Origin: Lamellibrachia satsuma
Taxonomy: Eukaryota > Annelida > Polychaeta > Sabellida > Siboglinidae
Reading direction: 5' to 3'
DNA: 64,000 bases
NCBI GenBank assembly: GCA_033239005.1
Contig: BSQZ01000009.1
Coordinates: 9,603,752 to 9,667,751, forward strand
Made by a program: the position numbers and the translations under genes. Shown one piece after another: positions 1-13,769 of the stretch (position 1 is its first letter; the number at the start of each line of letters is the position of its first letter). The notes beneath the pieces are model-generated. The model made no database searches. It was not told the DNA's origin and saw only the letters and a program-made list of their open reading frames with translations.

Positions 1-1579
1 GATGTTTTCAATAACGTTCGTCGATCACAAGTTTCACATAACAGAAAGATTCGTACGATGTGTGCCACTGAAGGAGAAGACAACAGGCAGACGTGTTGGA
101 AGCGGCACTAGTAAAAGTAGTGGCCCAATTCTGTCCGTTGATTGCGAGCACGACGTCTCGGACGCTTGATCTCCTGGTGAGTCTGGTATGCTTTGATGTC
201 TATAGCAGAACCACAAGTAAGACTGGTTCGTCAGGTACGTCGTTCTTCAGCAACTGTTTGCCAGTGCAGAGGGTCTTTGGCATAGTCTTGAAATGTCTTT
301 TTATCACATAGCAATAAACAACATCGGATTAAAACCAGAAAAATGTCGGTATGACAGCAGATGGAAGAGTTATCGGAGTTGTGTCGCTAACGGAAAAGAG
401 AAGATGTAGGGACCAGTGCGAAGCTCTTCTGGGACCACTGCATCATCCAACAGGAAAGCCTGTGTGGAAAGTGTATGACAATGCAGAACGTAACGGGCGT
501 TGTCGTGAAGACCGTGAACTACGTTTGCACTCGTGGTTTAAACCACTGGTGGTTCCAATACCTGGCCAAGATGAATGCGTAATATAAAGATTTCCTGTAC
601 TACACCGAAGTGAGCTAGCTAAGTCGAGGTACCATGCTGCGCCGCGTGTACGGGCTGAGACGTGAGATTAGCGTGTTCGTGGAGCAAAAGACATCATTGG
701 ACATCTGAATAATCTGAATGTGCAACTTGAGACCACATAATCAATGAACTCGTCCAGTGTATCCGCTTTTGCAGTTGCGGATCACGAACTATGTACACTT
801 CCGTCACTCCCGGAGAGCATTTTAAGAAGTCCACATACATGTCAATCATTGATCTGCCGAGACGGGAGTTTGCAGACAGATTCGCAGATCTCAGATCTCG
901 CAGTGGACAGTTGCTCCTTTTCTCAAAACCGTTCAGGGTCGATGTCGACAACGTTGTCCCGATGGAGCTGATCGAACCGCAGTAGTAGAAAAAAGCAACC
1001 ACCAAAGAGAATCCTACCGCATGCCCTTGCCGATCGAACAGTTTCCTGAACTGACCAAACACGGCACACTCACTGTGAATCTGTTTGTCAGTACGTACGC
1101 GTTTGAGGAGCTGCTGTTGGTGAAGTGCAAACGCGAACGCAGCTAACAGACGAACAACTGGATGGCATGTTTAAGCTTGCAGGGATAAGTCTGCAGCCAG
1201 ACGTGGGACACTTGGTGGCACAACAAAATCACCAGGCGTCATGCTAGACAAGATGACTTCAGTTGCTTGCAAAACATGTCAACATGAATTATTTGTTTTT
1301 CTTATGAATAGTACATTATACTTGTTGTTCACAATAAAACGTAGATGTTTGACAATGTTAATTTTTTGACGTACTAATGATGCAATAATATGTCATTTAC
1401 ATTTCAAAGGAAAGAAGCTAGATTGCCTGGCTTACGTTGAAATACCCATTATAAAATAATGTATTAGTTACCACGAGGGCTAGGCTAACGATCATCTATA
1501 TTCAATATTATATGCGTCCCGCTGACATAATCTACATCACTAATTTGGCCCTCAATTCGAAAAGGTTGTCGACCCCTGT
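1..1579 (+). mobile_element. hAT DNA transposon, 3' part, inactive
   Basis: Plus-strand translation in mixed frames gives a recognisable hAT transposase (see the pseudogene entry). The element ends at 1579 in a hAT-type terminal inverted repeat: positions 1546-1579 read on the minus strand as CAGGGGTCGACAACCTTTTC followed by GAATTGAGGGCC. The 8 bases after it (TCCAACTG) are the candidate target-site duplication. The 5' terminus lies beyond the left edge, so neither the matching TIR nor the duplication can be confirmed here. The element lies in an intron of the minus-strand bark-like gene. The 1244-1545 stretch is AT-rich non-coding 3' sequence of the transposon. Confidence 0.75.
300..1243 (+). 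pseudogene. hAT transposase pseudogene (GTF2IRD2/ZBED5-like family), C-terminal half
   Basis: Landmarks of the family appear in order: the TADG segment (about 355); the region with CGK and NVTGVVVKTVNYV (about 435-530); then KDFLYYTEV, LSRGTMLRRVYGLR and ISVFVEQK (585-690); then IDLPRREFADRFADL and LLLFSKPFRVDVD ending in ELIEPQ (about 848-984); and the C-terminal LTDEQLDGMFKLAG (about 1144-1186), ending in QQNHQASC and a stop near 1243. The frame changes several times, and in-frame stops interrupt it, one before YKDFL and one where family members have Trp in EVRWLSRG. The protein is therefore dead. The family assignment is from memory of these motifs. Confidence 0.75.
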
Positions 1580-1587
1580 CCAACTGT
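1546..1587. repeat. hAT 3' terminal inverted repeat and candidate 8-bp target duplication
   Basis: The minus strand begins CAGGGGTCGACAACC, the usual type of hAT terminus, and the element boundary falls at 1579/1580. The next 8 bases are the expected target-duplication length for hAT. The partner end is outside the window. Confidence 0.55.
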
Positions 1588-1859
1588 ATATATAATCCTG
1601 CCACTGCGTCTCATTACTGGTAATGCTCCAGACAAAATGATCTGACTACTCCGTCTCCGTGCCGTTTTAAGATTTCTCAACACGGTTCGATGCTTCATCG
1701 ATTTTCGCACTGGAAGGGTTTCCGTGGACTACACCTATAGCCTTTCTGCTGTATACGATTCGAAATATGTCGGAAATAGCAGTAACGTTGCCTTGTCATT
1801 TATGAAAAATAACCCGTGTATAATTACCTCATATCTACGTCACATAACACTATAATTAC

Positions 1860-3541
1860 CTCATGGAGAGCACGTTTGCCTTCACGTAGAGAGCACTGTT
1901 CCGCACGCCGGTACTGGTGTCACTCGCCTCCTGACCGCCGCACAAGATGTCGACGTAGTTGAGTCGGTGTGACACGAACGAGTTGAGTAGAGCGATGACG
2001 CCCCAGTGCGGCAGACCGCGACAGTCGACCGGCAGTACGCCTGGAACGTACGTTACAAAGGATACCCGTTACAAATGACGGGTATATAATCGTTGCACCC
2101 AACAATACTGCTACAGATACAAGCATCGGTTTTGTGATGAATCATATTCAATTTTTTAAACAACTCGACTCGAGTCTGACTGAAATCACTATTAACTTGT
2201 TTATACAATACAATAAAGAAGTTTGTATCCTCTGGAAACCCAAGCTCAGCAGAGCAAAACAAGAGTGGTATTCAGATTCAAGTCGATTATCGGTTCAGTT
2301 GGTAAACAGCTGGATTGGTACGTCCAGTAGCTATTGAGGATAACCAAGTTTAAACATATGAATATTTTTAGTAGACGACGAAATGTTACTATATGTTCTG
2401 CTGACTTAACGTTACCGTGGACGAGTTCCAATTACAATTCTACACAACTGATGTCGTTACCATATGTTCTGCTGACTTAACGTTACCGTGGACGAGTTCC
2501 AATTACAATTCTACACGACTGATGTCGTTACCATATGTTCTGCTGACTTAACGTTACCGTGGATGAGTTCCAATTACAATTCTACACGACTGATGTCGTT
2601 ACCATATGTTCTGCTGACTTAACTTTACCGTGGATGAGTTCCAATTACAATTCTACACGACTGATGTCGTTACCATATGTTCTGCTGACTTAACGTTAGC
2701 GTGGATGAGTTCCAATTACAATTCTACACGACTGATGTCGCTACCATATGTTCTGCTGACTTAACGTTACCGTGGATGAGTTCCAATTACAATTCTACAC
2801 GACTGATGTCGTTACTATATGTTCTGCTGACTTAACGTTACCGTGGATGAGTTCCAATTACAATTCTACACGACTGATGTCGTTACTATATGTTCTGCTG
2901 ACTTAACGTTACCGTGGATGAGTTCCAATTACAATTCTACACGACTGATGTCACTCCCGCCAGATTACTGTGAGTCAGTGTACTTTTGCAAGTACGTGCG
3001 TGCACGCCATAGGACAAACAATAACATTATGATAATAGTGTGTGTTCAAACACACGCTATACGTGTTCTGACAGGCAATGAACCATGACACACACAGACC
3101 GTGTGTGCGGAAGTAAAAACGGGTGTCGTCATGTAAACGTGTCTCTCGGACAGTGCGAGCGGTGACATCTTTGTGTAGGTAGATAGACGCAGGTGTGGGG
3201 ATCGTTAAAAGGGCAGGTGTTAGTAGGTACATTGATTTACCTGCAGAAGTGTTCCGTGCGTCCAGCAAAATGAACTGGACATGCTGAGATTCCGTCCCCT
3301 CGGCCACTAACTGACCACGGACCATCAGACTGACGCCAGACGCCATCAGTACGGTGACTCCAGGCTGCACGGTCAGCGAGCCCGTCTCCTCCACGTAGAC
3401 CGTCGTCTTCACCACCCACGGACTTCCGGCAGTCGTCAGTGTCACATCTCCGGTGACGTTTGGCAGCAGTTCTGTGGCCGTAGCGAGAGACAGCAGCGCT
3501 AGCTGCAGCAGCAGCCAGCGAGCCACACGCCCGGTCGGCAT
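1860..3541 (-). CDS. Bark beetle/anakonda-like protein, first two coding exons (partial)
   Basis: Two minus-strand exons: 3541-3241 (301 nt) and 2040-1860 (181 nt). Exon 1 ends GCAG/GTAAAT in phase 1. Exon 2 begins after TTCCAG in the matching phase and ends at ATGAG/GTAATT in phase 2, so the gene continues left of the window. I chose the ATG at 3541 because it gives a clean signal peptide (MPTGRVARWLLLQLALLSLA). An upstream in-frame ATG at 3619 would bury that signal. The mature region has an acidic VEETG segment, SLTVQPGVTVLMASGV and LMVRGQLVAEGTE, typical of the edge of a parallel beta-helix. It continues in exon 2 with a CRGLPHWGVIALLNS segment and LNYVDILCGG. The order (signal peptide, then directly the beta-helix cap) resembles the extracellular N-terminus of Drosophila bark beetle, a septate/tricellular junction protein. 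That identity is from memory and unproven. The exon structure is much firmer than the name. Confidence 0.55.
2391..2958. repeat. 71-bp minisatellite, about 8 copies, in intron 1 of the bark-like gene
   Basis: The motif ATATGTTCTGCTGAC recurs at 2391, 2462, 2533, 2604, 2675, 2746, 2817 and 2888, exactly every 71 bp. Copies differ by a few substitutions (GGACGAG versus GGATGAG, GTTAC versus GCTAC). The array ends where the last copy diverges at GATGTCACTCCC. Confidence 0.95.
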
Positions 3542-4462
3542 CGCTGCAGCGCGGTACCAACCCCTCGTCTCCGTCTCACCTAGGAAAGCATCGGGAAGTG
3601 GTTCACTCGGTAAAGTCAACTAAGAGATTGTGTACTTCGGTTCAAAAAATTCTACAACATGTGCCACTACCGGGAAACAAGATTATGGACCATATTTTGC
3701 GGCAAGAAAAATGATGAGCAAATATTCGCAGCTGCTGGAAAAACGGTGTTGTGTGGAAATGGCATTATTTTCTGGATCGTAAGTAGTATTACTGCTACTT
3801 GATTGTGTCATTAGCTGCGCCGTTTCTTTAAAAACGACTAAAGGTTATTTGAAATGTTATCATCTTGCAACAGTTATGTTCTAATTCCAATAACTTGTTA
3901 AGTTGTATTTCGCAAATTAGTTTCTTGATGCGTGCAAATTATTTTATGTAGCTGCCACTCCTGTAGTGACAATGTTACGAACGCCTATCGAAAAAAATGT
4001 TACGAACGCCTATCGAAAGAAATTACTAACGCCTATCGAAAAGTGACTGGAGACAGTTCTTTGCTACAATGGATACAATCTTAAACAACTTGTTTTATCG
4101 TACAACATTACTTTCACGATTGTCTGTCTTATCTTTAGGTCAAGTTACAGCCGACCGTACACGCTAACGTTGTGCAGTCGCTCATATCGGCCCTTTGTAT
4201 ACGTGGCGCCAGCGTAGCGGATACTTTCACACGACAAACAGACCAAGTTAATTTTCCACGCACCGTGGAAGGGTTATTTTCCCCAGCTTACACACATATA
4301 AATGTGTGTAAGCTGGGGGAAATAACCCTTTAATAATAACCATTTATATGAGTGTAAGCTGGGGGGAAATAACCGTTTCCCACAGCTTACACACATATAA
4401 ATGTTGAAGTAATTCCACTTTCTTTGTGTCTTTTAATGAGAGCATCCGATGAAATGGATAGG
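3542..4462. other. Upstream region of the bark-like gene; short tandem repeat and hairpin
   Basis: No coding exon was recognised. It holds a short tandem repeat of about 24 bp at 3973-4041 (three copies of ACGAACGCCTATCGAAA with variation) and a long hairpin at 4271-4328. A 5' UTR exon or promoter of the bark-like gene may lie here, but I cannot place one. Confidence 0.5.
4271..4328. repeat. 26-bp-arm inverted repeat (hairpin)
   Basis: The left arm 4271-4296 starts GGGTTATTTT and the right arm 4303-4328 ends AAATAACCC. The arms are complementary with one mismatch around a 6-base loop (TATAAA). Diverged partial copies of the same arm follow at about 4340-4400. Confidence 0.85.
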
Positions 4463-6490
4463 GGTGACCGGTTTTTTATTTTTAGAGTCAAAAGTTTGAC
4501 GTAAAAAAATATCGCGTGTATTACATTTTTCTGCCACCGTATTCTAACCAAATGTGAAGAACTGTATGTGTCTTCATTTGGCGATCTCGAAATTCTTATT
4601 TTCGCGCTGTGAAACTAGTTAGAGGATGGGCTGTATGCTCCAAAACTTGCGTTATGCCCCATGCTACTCTACGCAACCGTTTCTTTTAACAATTCAGCAC
4701 AAATAGTGGCTCAGAATAAATCAAAGTTTTTTATGAGATAAATCTAAGATATTTTTGGGATTTAGTCAATGTTGTCTATAAATATATAATAATATTTAAG
4801 TGGACTAAGATTTAACTCTGATTTCGCCAAAGCATGTTTGACCTTTACGAACTTTTAAATTTAAATGTTGATTTTGAAACTTAGTTAAAGCTAAGTACGT
4901 TTCGCTAAGTACGGTCGTTAACTGAATATTATCAGTATACTTGTAACTCACGGTAGGCTAACTAACTTCTCAATTCAGTTCAAACGGCTTTCTTCCCATT
5001 CAAATGGCCATTAGTACTGCTCACACAAATGTGAAGGGTTTTGTCCTACCCCCTCTGAAAAGGTGAGGGGTTTTGTCCGCACCCCGCTCCTGTGCAGCGG
5101 CGCGTGACGAGCGGCAGTCAACGCCAAACCACTTGTGTCACGTTTCTATGCTGGTTGATTGCTGCCTGTACAGCGTTTGCTTTCACGCACTGTTAAACTC
5201 AACCGGTGTAGGCAGCCTTATCGCTGTGTCGGCAAACGTAGAGACATGGATGGTTCGCTATTTTTGTGACGGTGACTGGACGCTTGCTGATCATTAATGC
5301 CGATAGTGGTTTATTTGAAACACCCTTTGTTTGTACGGACGGCTGTATATACGTGCCTTGACCTAGTAGACGATGCCCCACCATAAAAGCACGACCCAAA
5401 ATGGCACGACCCAAAAAGGCACAAGTGAATTAAGGACGAAAATTTTAATATAAAATGAGACTCACAAAGAAATAAATGTTGATGAAAATTACACAATTGA
5501 ATATCGTGGTACTGGTTTAATTACATCAAACATATCTGGTTATACTAATGACACAACAACTACACAAACTAATGAAAAGTTAGCAAAAATGTATTTAATA
5601 GACACATTCAGCGTTTTTTGGAAGCAAGAAGAAACGATGTGCCCAATAAATTATTGGTTGGCGACAATACGTCGGCCTATCAATCGGACAATTAATCGCT
5701 CATGTGAACGGGACTTAAGACCTCAGTCGCTACACGTAACCTTATTGGTATGTCTGCATTTGTTGCCACATGGTTGGCTTCGTAACTTTTGCAACGATGA
5801 CCGGAAACGCTCGCTGATGGTTAAAGCTGTGTACGTTGTCCACGGCTTAGTAGGCGAACACATGTCACAACGAACATAGGAAATAAAGTCACAGGGAAAG
5901 CGTCACGGAAAAAGTCACGGTGTTGCCTAGGGAAAAGGTCACAAGGAAATAAAGTCACACAATTGTTTTATTCAAAGATAAAGGTAAAGATCGTGTAAGG
6001 TAAACGTTATGTAAGCTGTCTTATTTTAGTCACATTTCATAGTGGCATCTTAATAGTCGCTAACAAAACGGTGTTACGCACTGAATGTTGCCTAATGATG
6101 ATTCAAACGAATGTTCACTCGACGCGTTGAAGAAACTGCCACCAACCCCCGCTGAGATTTGAGATTCGAGTTAGCCTCCAAACAACTCAGTCAGTTTTGA
6201 AAGTGGCCTCTTCTAGGTTAGATATATTAATGCGTATTGAGCTGGTGTACTTGGGAATTAATGGTCCTCCTTAAAATCTTTGATTTGATACCAAATATGG
6301 CCGTGCACATGCTAAAAATATGTTATGATTATGCTTTACTGTCAAATAAAGGCCCGAATTTTTTACTCGGAGATCACGTAAAAAATTACTTGATTACTTA
6401 ACTTAAGCTATCACCTACAGAGTTCCATCATATTATTGCATGCTCTACAGACATCACAAAGTCCTGATGGTTCAATTTCAGATCTTGGCC
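4463..6490. repeat. Dispersed ~2-kb repeat, copy 1
   Basis: The sequence is shared with 10090-12520, from the TTTTTATTTTTAGAGTCAAAAG segment to the TCTACAGACATCACAAAGTC segment, at high identity with scattered substitutions. The flanks differ on both sides. Two ORFs (5073-5297 and 5589-5879) are open in both copies, but most base differences inside them change the residue, so I do not annotate them as genes. The stretch 5880-5960 holds a run of short GTCAC-GGAAA motifs. No TIRs, target duplication or transposase were found, so this could be a non-autonomous element or a segmental duplication. Confidence 0.85.
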
Positions 6491-6552
6491 CATGGTCCCC
6501 GCTACGGAAACATACCTAACTTCGGCGGTAGTATGCACGGCTATCTAATAAT

Positions 6553-6672
6553 TAAAGACATTCACTTACTTTGGATTAGTGCTGATATAAACATTTCAGA
6601 GCTGTTTGGGATTGCAGCTTCAAATGGTAATCCAATTCTTTGGTTGATTAGAAGTTATGCAACATGTAAATA
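6553..6672 (+). pseudogene. CR1-like LINE fragment (reverse transcriptase thumb region)
   Basis: The translation IKDIHLLWISADINISELFG, followed by IAASNGNPILWLIRSYATCK, matches the segment [20 protein letters not shown] of the LINE fragment at 50506-50565 in this window. Only about 40 residues survive before a stop, so this is a short orphan piece. It directly follows copy 1 of the 2-kb repeat. Confidence 0.65.
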
Positions 6673-7518
6673 AATTTACAGTTGCTGCCGCCTATAGGGT
6701 AGAGCTGTCTGCGTCGTCTTTCTAACACTTAACATCACAACAAGGGAAAACAAGACCACTCATGACTGTTTATTTCTGGCCCTCACATCTACAGGTTTGA
6801 ACGAGGTGATTATAACAGAAAGCCGCGTGTTTCGAGTAGATCCTTAACTATGTCACAGTGCGTAGTGCAGTGGACAGTGTCTGGTGTCTTGTATAACGCA
6901 AAATGAGTTAGTTTGTGTTATATTCTCTATACCACAGCATTCTTGGTGGTATAACTTAGGTAAAGAAAATACAAAATAGCTATGTTCGTATTCCATAAAT
7001 TTGTTTCCATGTATTCCATATACATCACCAGAAACTGGTTTTATTGGAGGTTAAAAAGAAGCAATTGTCCCCAGAACCCCACATAAAGCATCACACAGCA
7101 CCACTGATGTGAATAAATTATGGGATGTCCCCTGTCCACACAGTTTTTATTCTCATGTGCCCCATTTCACAACACAGTGTCACATTAATTCCAGGTGCAG
7201 AGCTGCACAAACAGAATCCAGGACAAAAGGTTCACCGCTTAAAAGCCCCCGCCGGATAAAAACCCACAATCTAAATACTTACAAAGTACTGACCGCTCAA
7301 TGTATTACTGATATCGTGTATAAAATTTGCTACTTGACTAATTCTATGTTTCTATTTGATGTTGGCAAACTAACTTCGGATATATTGCTTGATTATTTAA
7401 ACTCAAACAATGATAAAACAATCACAACTTTTCATTCGCCTAGCGTAAATCATATTCATTATATTTATATTTCAACAACTGTCCAGGGCTAAAGCGTTCT
7501 TTACCAAAATGTAAAACT
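6673..7518. other. No gene or repeat recognised
   Basis: AT-rich sequence. The 127-codon plus-strand frame at 7109-7492 has no recognisable domain, no matching splice context and low-complexity codons, so I left it out. Confidence 0.4.
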
Positions 7519-8100
<582 letters not shown>

Positions 8101-10089
8101 TAGGAACGGAGCACCTCCATCGGGCGTGAGCCGAACTAACAATAGGACGGCACCGTGTCAAACATCCGACATTATGTCTCAATTAAATGTCCCGCAATCT
8201 GAAGATCAAGATGAGCAACATGTATGATCATTCTACCTGAGTGAATGCTACCAGTAATTTGCTGGCTTGGGAATTATTTAAGATTTCCAAGCGGCATCGG
8301 TAATGCAGGAGGTAGTTCAGTCATGCGTGTCCCAGTGCGACATACCTGTCAAACCTACGAGCTCAATTTCTGCGGGCTACTGATAAAGATCTCCACTAAA
8401 CACATCTCCACATCATTGTGTACATTTGCAGACGTCCGGAGAATGTATTTATCAAGTCAGTCATATTCATGGCTGTTACCTTATCTTTTACAGGTTAGGT
8501 TGAGTTGCGTGTATAAAACGGTACGTTCTTGCATAGCGCGGTATCCAGTCCGCAGGGCCAATCACATTGTTTCACTTTGGCAATTTTCATATCGCGCCCC
8601 ACAAAATATTCTGTATCATGGTGAAATTTTTAATATATTTCTGTCGGCGACGTTTGTTGAATAAGGGATTACCTTAGACCGTTCATACTGATATTTAACG
8701 AAATTGTAGGGGAGAAGTGGTATCGGACTAAATGCTATATGAGGTATTCACACAATATTAACGTTAGGCGACGCTACACGGTTCCTAATTTGTCTCATTT
8801 TCAGAGATTTATTTTGGTCTTCCACAATTTCAACAATGCATTTAAAAGTGAGTTTCTTTGTAATTTGCATCAAAACCAACCTTTTGGACGAAAGCGGCAG
8901 AAAATGGTAACACTCACCTTTATGCCGGTAGTTGTTCAGCCGATTGGCCGTGACAGAAGTTATTCGGTGAATCGCTTAACAGCTGCGTTGCTCACCGTTG
9001 TGTAGACCTCGAAGTACTGCACACGTGTCCACCTGCTGGTTCGGTCTGCATGTCTTACTTATATGTCAACTCTTACAATACGCTCACGTGACATCATAAG
9101 ATAAGAATGCGACGATAAGAAAGACGCACTGCCGTCCGGCATACAATGGTGAAATGTTGAAAAGAGTTTGGCAACTTTGCTAAACTACTTAATCAATGTT
9201 ATGTCACCGTAATTGTTATGGATGTCCTTAATATTTACGAACGTTGATTAATATTTACAAAAATCAATGATGCGACACCTAGCGACTATAATTCCAGCTA
9301 TGTTGTTCTAAATGTAGCATGAATACGACAGGTTGCCTGCTATTGGTCGAATCAACCAGGAAGTTTCTTTGGTTCCTTAGTTTCCTTTTACAGTCTTGTC
9401 TTGTCTTGTCTTTTTGCTCGATTGCTTTGTCGGTATGAGAATGAACTATTTTGTGTCTGCTCATTCAACTTATATTGCACCTGCAGATTGTGCACCTGTT
9501 CGGTCGGTCTTCTACAGGCATTCGTTGTCCAAGATGTAACCATGTGATCAGAGTACGGCTTACTTCTGCTTCATGTACGGGCTGCAGCACAACATGCCTT
9601 ACAATAGCCTACGTGTTTCAGCACAGTCATCTGACGTGAACAAATGGGATTGGTATATGGGTCGATAGATAATTGATCGACCTTCAGTTACACGTGTTAT
9701 GTAAACTGGCTCCCAGCGATGAATAATAGGGCGAAATTGGGACAAGTTGACGAAACTAAGCATTAATCGATGATTTGTGTGGCATTAGCAATATGATAAT
9801 AGTATACCTTAAACATGGACACGTGCCTTCTTTTAAAATAACAACAATTATTATGCAATTAAAAGAAGAGCGATAAATTATGTTTTCCAATTAATTACTA
9901 AAAATTCGCCATCTTAATAATAATAATAAGGTGACTTTCATGGTGGGGCAAGGAGACGTGAGAAACCGCAAGCCTGAATTAGTTATCAAGTAATTCTAAA
10001 TTATGTAACAATAACAACTATACAGATGTGTCCTTCGCAATTAGAATGTTCGTGCCACCGTTTGATGTACATAAATTCCTTAGTTGGTG
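8101..10089. other. No gene recognised
   Basis: About 2 kb without a supportable gene. Frames at 8245-8664, 8739-9005, 9279-9464 and 9451-9639 lack domains and convincing starts. A small (TCTTG)n run lies near 9393-9412. Confidence 0.4.
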
Positions 10090-12520
10090 GATCTTCAAGT
10101 TTTTATTTTTAGAGTCAAAAGTTTGACGTAAACAAATATTGCGTGTATTCAATTTTCCGGCCACCGTATTCTAACAAAATGTGAAGAAGTGTATTTGGCT
10201 TCATTTGGCGATCTCGAAATTCTTATTTATGCAAAATAACAACACAAGTCCAGCGTAGATTGAAATAGGCCAAAGAATGACATTTAGATTTATTAATTAA
10301 GGAGCATGAAATTAGGCAAGCATACACCATCAAAATAAGATACATCCAATAATCTCAGCAAGCATGCCGGCCCCCAAAAGGTGTTTACACATAATTAGTA
10401 AATCATGCCTATCAGCTACCCACTACCAGTACTATCTGTACCACTACTGACTTATATACAATTCACATGGTATCGGTGGGGGTCACTCCGCCACTAGGTC
10501 ACCCTCTGTGACCGACCCCCACTGTAATTTTCGCGCTGTGAAACTAGTTAGAGGATGGGCTGTATGCCCCAAAACTTGCGTTATGCCCCATGCTACTCTA
10601 CGCAACCGTTTCTTTTAACAATTCAGCACAAATAGTGGCTCAGAAGAAATCATAGTTTTTATAAGATAAATCTAAGATCTTTTTTGGATTTAGTCAATGT
10701 TGTCTATCAATAAATAATAATATTTAAGTGGACTAAGATTTAACTCTGATTTCGCCAAAGCATATTTTACCTTTACGAACTTTTAAATTTAAATGTTGAT
10801 TTTGAAACTTAGTTAAAGCTAAGTACGTTACGCTAAGTACGGTCGTAGTATACTTGTAACTCACGGTAGGCTAACTAACTTCCCAATTAAGTTCAAACGG
10901 CTTTCTTGCCATTCAAATGGCCATTTGAAATCGTAAGTAGTCTCTAGAAAACATTAACACAATCTGCAACAGTGCAAAGCAATCTCACTATCTGCTAAGT
11001 AATATCAAAGCAAATCTACTCACAAAATGTAATCCCAAATAACTCATACCAGTACATTAGTACTGTTCACACAAATGTGAGGGGTTTTGTTCTACCCCCT
11101 CTGAAAAGGTGAGGGGTTTTGTCCGTACCCCGCTCCTGTGCAGCGGCGCGTGACGAGCGGCAGTCAACGCCAAACCACTTGTGTCACGTTTCTATGCTCG
11201 TTGATTGCTGCCTGTACAGCGTTTGCTGTCACGCACTGTTAAACTCAACCGGTGTAGGCAGCCTTATCGCTGTGTCGGCAAACGTAGAGACATGGATGGT
11301 TCGCTATTTTTGTGACGGTGACTGGACGCTTGCTGATTATTAATGCCGATAGTGGTTTATTTGAACCACCCTTTTTCTATAGGGACGGCTGTATATATGT
11401 GCCTTGGCCTAGTAGACGGTGCTCCACCATAAAAGCACGACCCAAAATGGCACGACCGAAAAAGGCACAAGTGAATTAAGGACGAAAATTTTAATATAAA
11501 ACGAGACTCACAAAGAAATAAATGTTGATGAAAATTACACAATTGAATATCGTGGTACTGGTTTAATTACATCAATCATATCTGGTTACACTAATGACAC
11601 AACAACTACACAAACTAATGAAAAGTTAGCAAAAATGTATTTAATAGAAACATTCAACGTTTTTTGGAAGCATAAAGAAACGATGTATCCAATAAATTAT
11701 TGGTTGGCGACAATGCGTCGGCCGATCAATCGGACAATTAATCGCTCATGTGAACGGGCCTTAAGACCTCAGTCGCTACACGTAACCTTATTGGTATGTC
11801 TGCATTTGTTGCCACATGGTTGGCTTCGTAACTTTTGTAACGATGACCGGAAATGCTCGCTGATGGTTAAAGCTGTGTACGTTGTCCACGGCTTAGTAGG
11901 CGAACACATGTCACAACGAACATAGGAAAAAAAGTCACACGGAAAACGTCACGGAAAAAGTCACAGTGTTGCCTAGGGAAAAGGTCACAAGGAAATAAAG
12001 TCACACAATTTTTTTATTCGAAGATAAAGGTAAAGATCGTGTAAGGTAAACGTTATGTAAGCTGTCTTATTTTAGTCACATTTCATAGTGCATCTTAATA
12101 GTCGCTAACAAAACGGTGTTATGCACTGAATGTTGTCTAATGATGGTTCAAACGAATGTTCACCCGACGCCTTGAAGAAACTGCCACCAACCCCCGCTGA
12201 GATTTGAGATTCGAGTTAGCCTCCAAACAACTCAGTCAGTTTTGAAAGTGGCCTCTTCTAGGTTAGATATATTAATGCGTATTGAGCTGGTGTACTTGGG
12301 AATTAATGGTCCTCCTTAAAATCTTTGATTTGATACCAAATATGGCCATGCACATGCTAAAATATGTTATGATTATGCTTTGCTGTCAAATAAAGGCCCG
12401 AATTTTTTACTCGTGGATGACGTAAAAAATTACTTGATTACTTAACTTAAGCTATCACCTACAGAGTTCCATCATATTATTGCATGCTCTACAGACATCA
12501 CAAAGTCGTGATGGTTCAAT
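10090..12520. repeat. Dispersed ~2-kb repeat, copy 2, with two extra blocks
   Basis: Same sequence and order as 4463-6490. Relative to that copy it has an extra block of about 300 bp (about 10229-10526) and another of about 135 bp (about 10925-11059). The right end runs into the AT/AC microsatellite that begins at 12521, whereas copy 1 continues with unique sequence and a LINE fragment. Confidence 0.85.
10229..10526. mobile_element. Candidate ~297-bp insertion in repeat copy 2
   Basis: Copy 1 of the host repeat reads CTTATTTTCGCG without interruption. In copy 2 the same site is split by about 297 bp, and ATTT appears on both sides, a possible 4-bp target duplication. The insert ends in a hairpin at 10476-10522 whose outer arms are GTGGGGGTC and GACCCCCAC, with an inner GGTCAC/GTGACC stem. 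No coding capacity is visible. It could be a non-autonomous element of unknown class, or the block could have been lost from copy 1. Confidence 0.5.
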
Positions 12521-13488
<968 letters not shown>

Positions 13489-13746
13489 GTGCCGGGGCCG
13501 TTGCCTTTCCTAACATTGCCTATCCTAGTGTACATTAATGACTTATCTGACAATATTTACTCCACAGTCCGTCTGCCGTCTGTCTACAAACGACTGTGTT
13601 CTCTACAGATAATACAAAAATTAGTTTCACAAGAGCTACACAAAGATCTGAACACACTAGTGAAATGGGAACACGACTGGCAGATTCGTTTTGACCCATA
13701 TAAGTTCTACTGGAAAGAAGTATTATCTCTACGAGTAAATCCATAA
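13489..13746 (+). pseudogene. LINE reverse transcriptase fragment
   Basis: The frame contains VYINDLSDNIYSTVRL and, further on, DLNTLVKWEHDWQIRFDPYK. These match the LIYINDLPD and DLxxLxxWexxWxMxFNPxK segments that flank the YADD/FADD box in CR1/jockey-type reverse transcriptases. The catalytic FADD box between them is degraded to unrelated residues and the ORF is short, so it is dead. It abuts a second relic on the opposite strand. Confidence 0.7.
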
Positions 13747-13769
13747 TTACATCGATCCAATTTTTGGTG

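Noticed and set aside
694..1062. 122-codon minus-strand frame
   Set aside because: It is the shadow of the plus-strand hAT transposase relic, which has recognisable family motifs.
5073..5879. Two open frames conserved in both copies of the 2-kb repeat
   Set aside because: Most differences between copies are replacements rather than silent, several starts are not ATG, and no family is recognised.
8175..8236. Possible short first exon beginning MSQLNVPQSEDQDEQH
   Set aside because: Only 16 codons before a donor-like GTATGA, with no downstream partner exon found.
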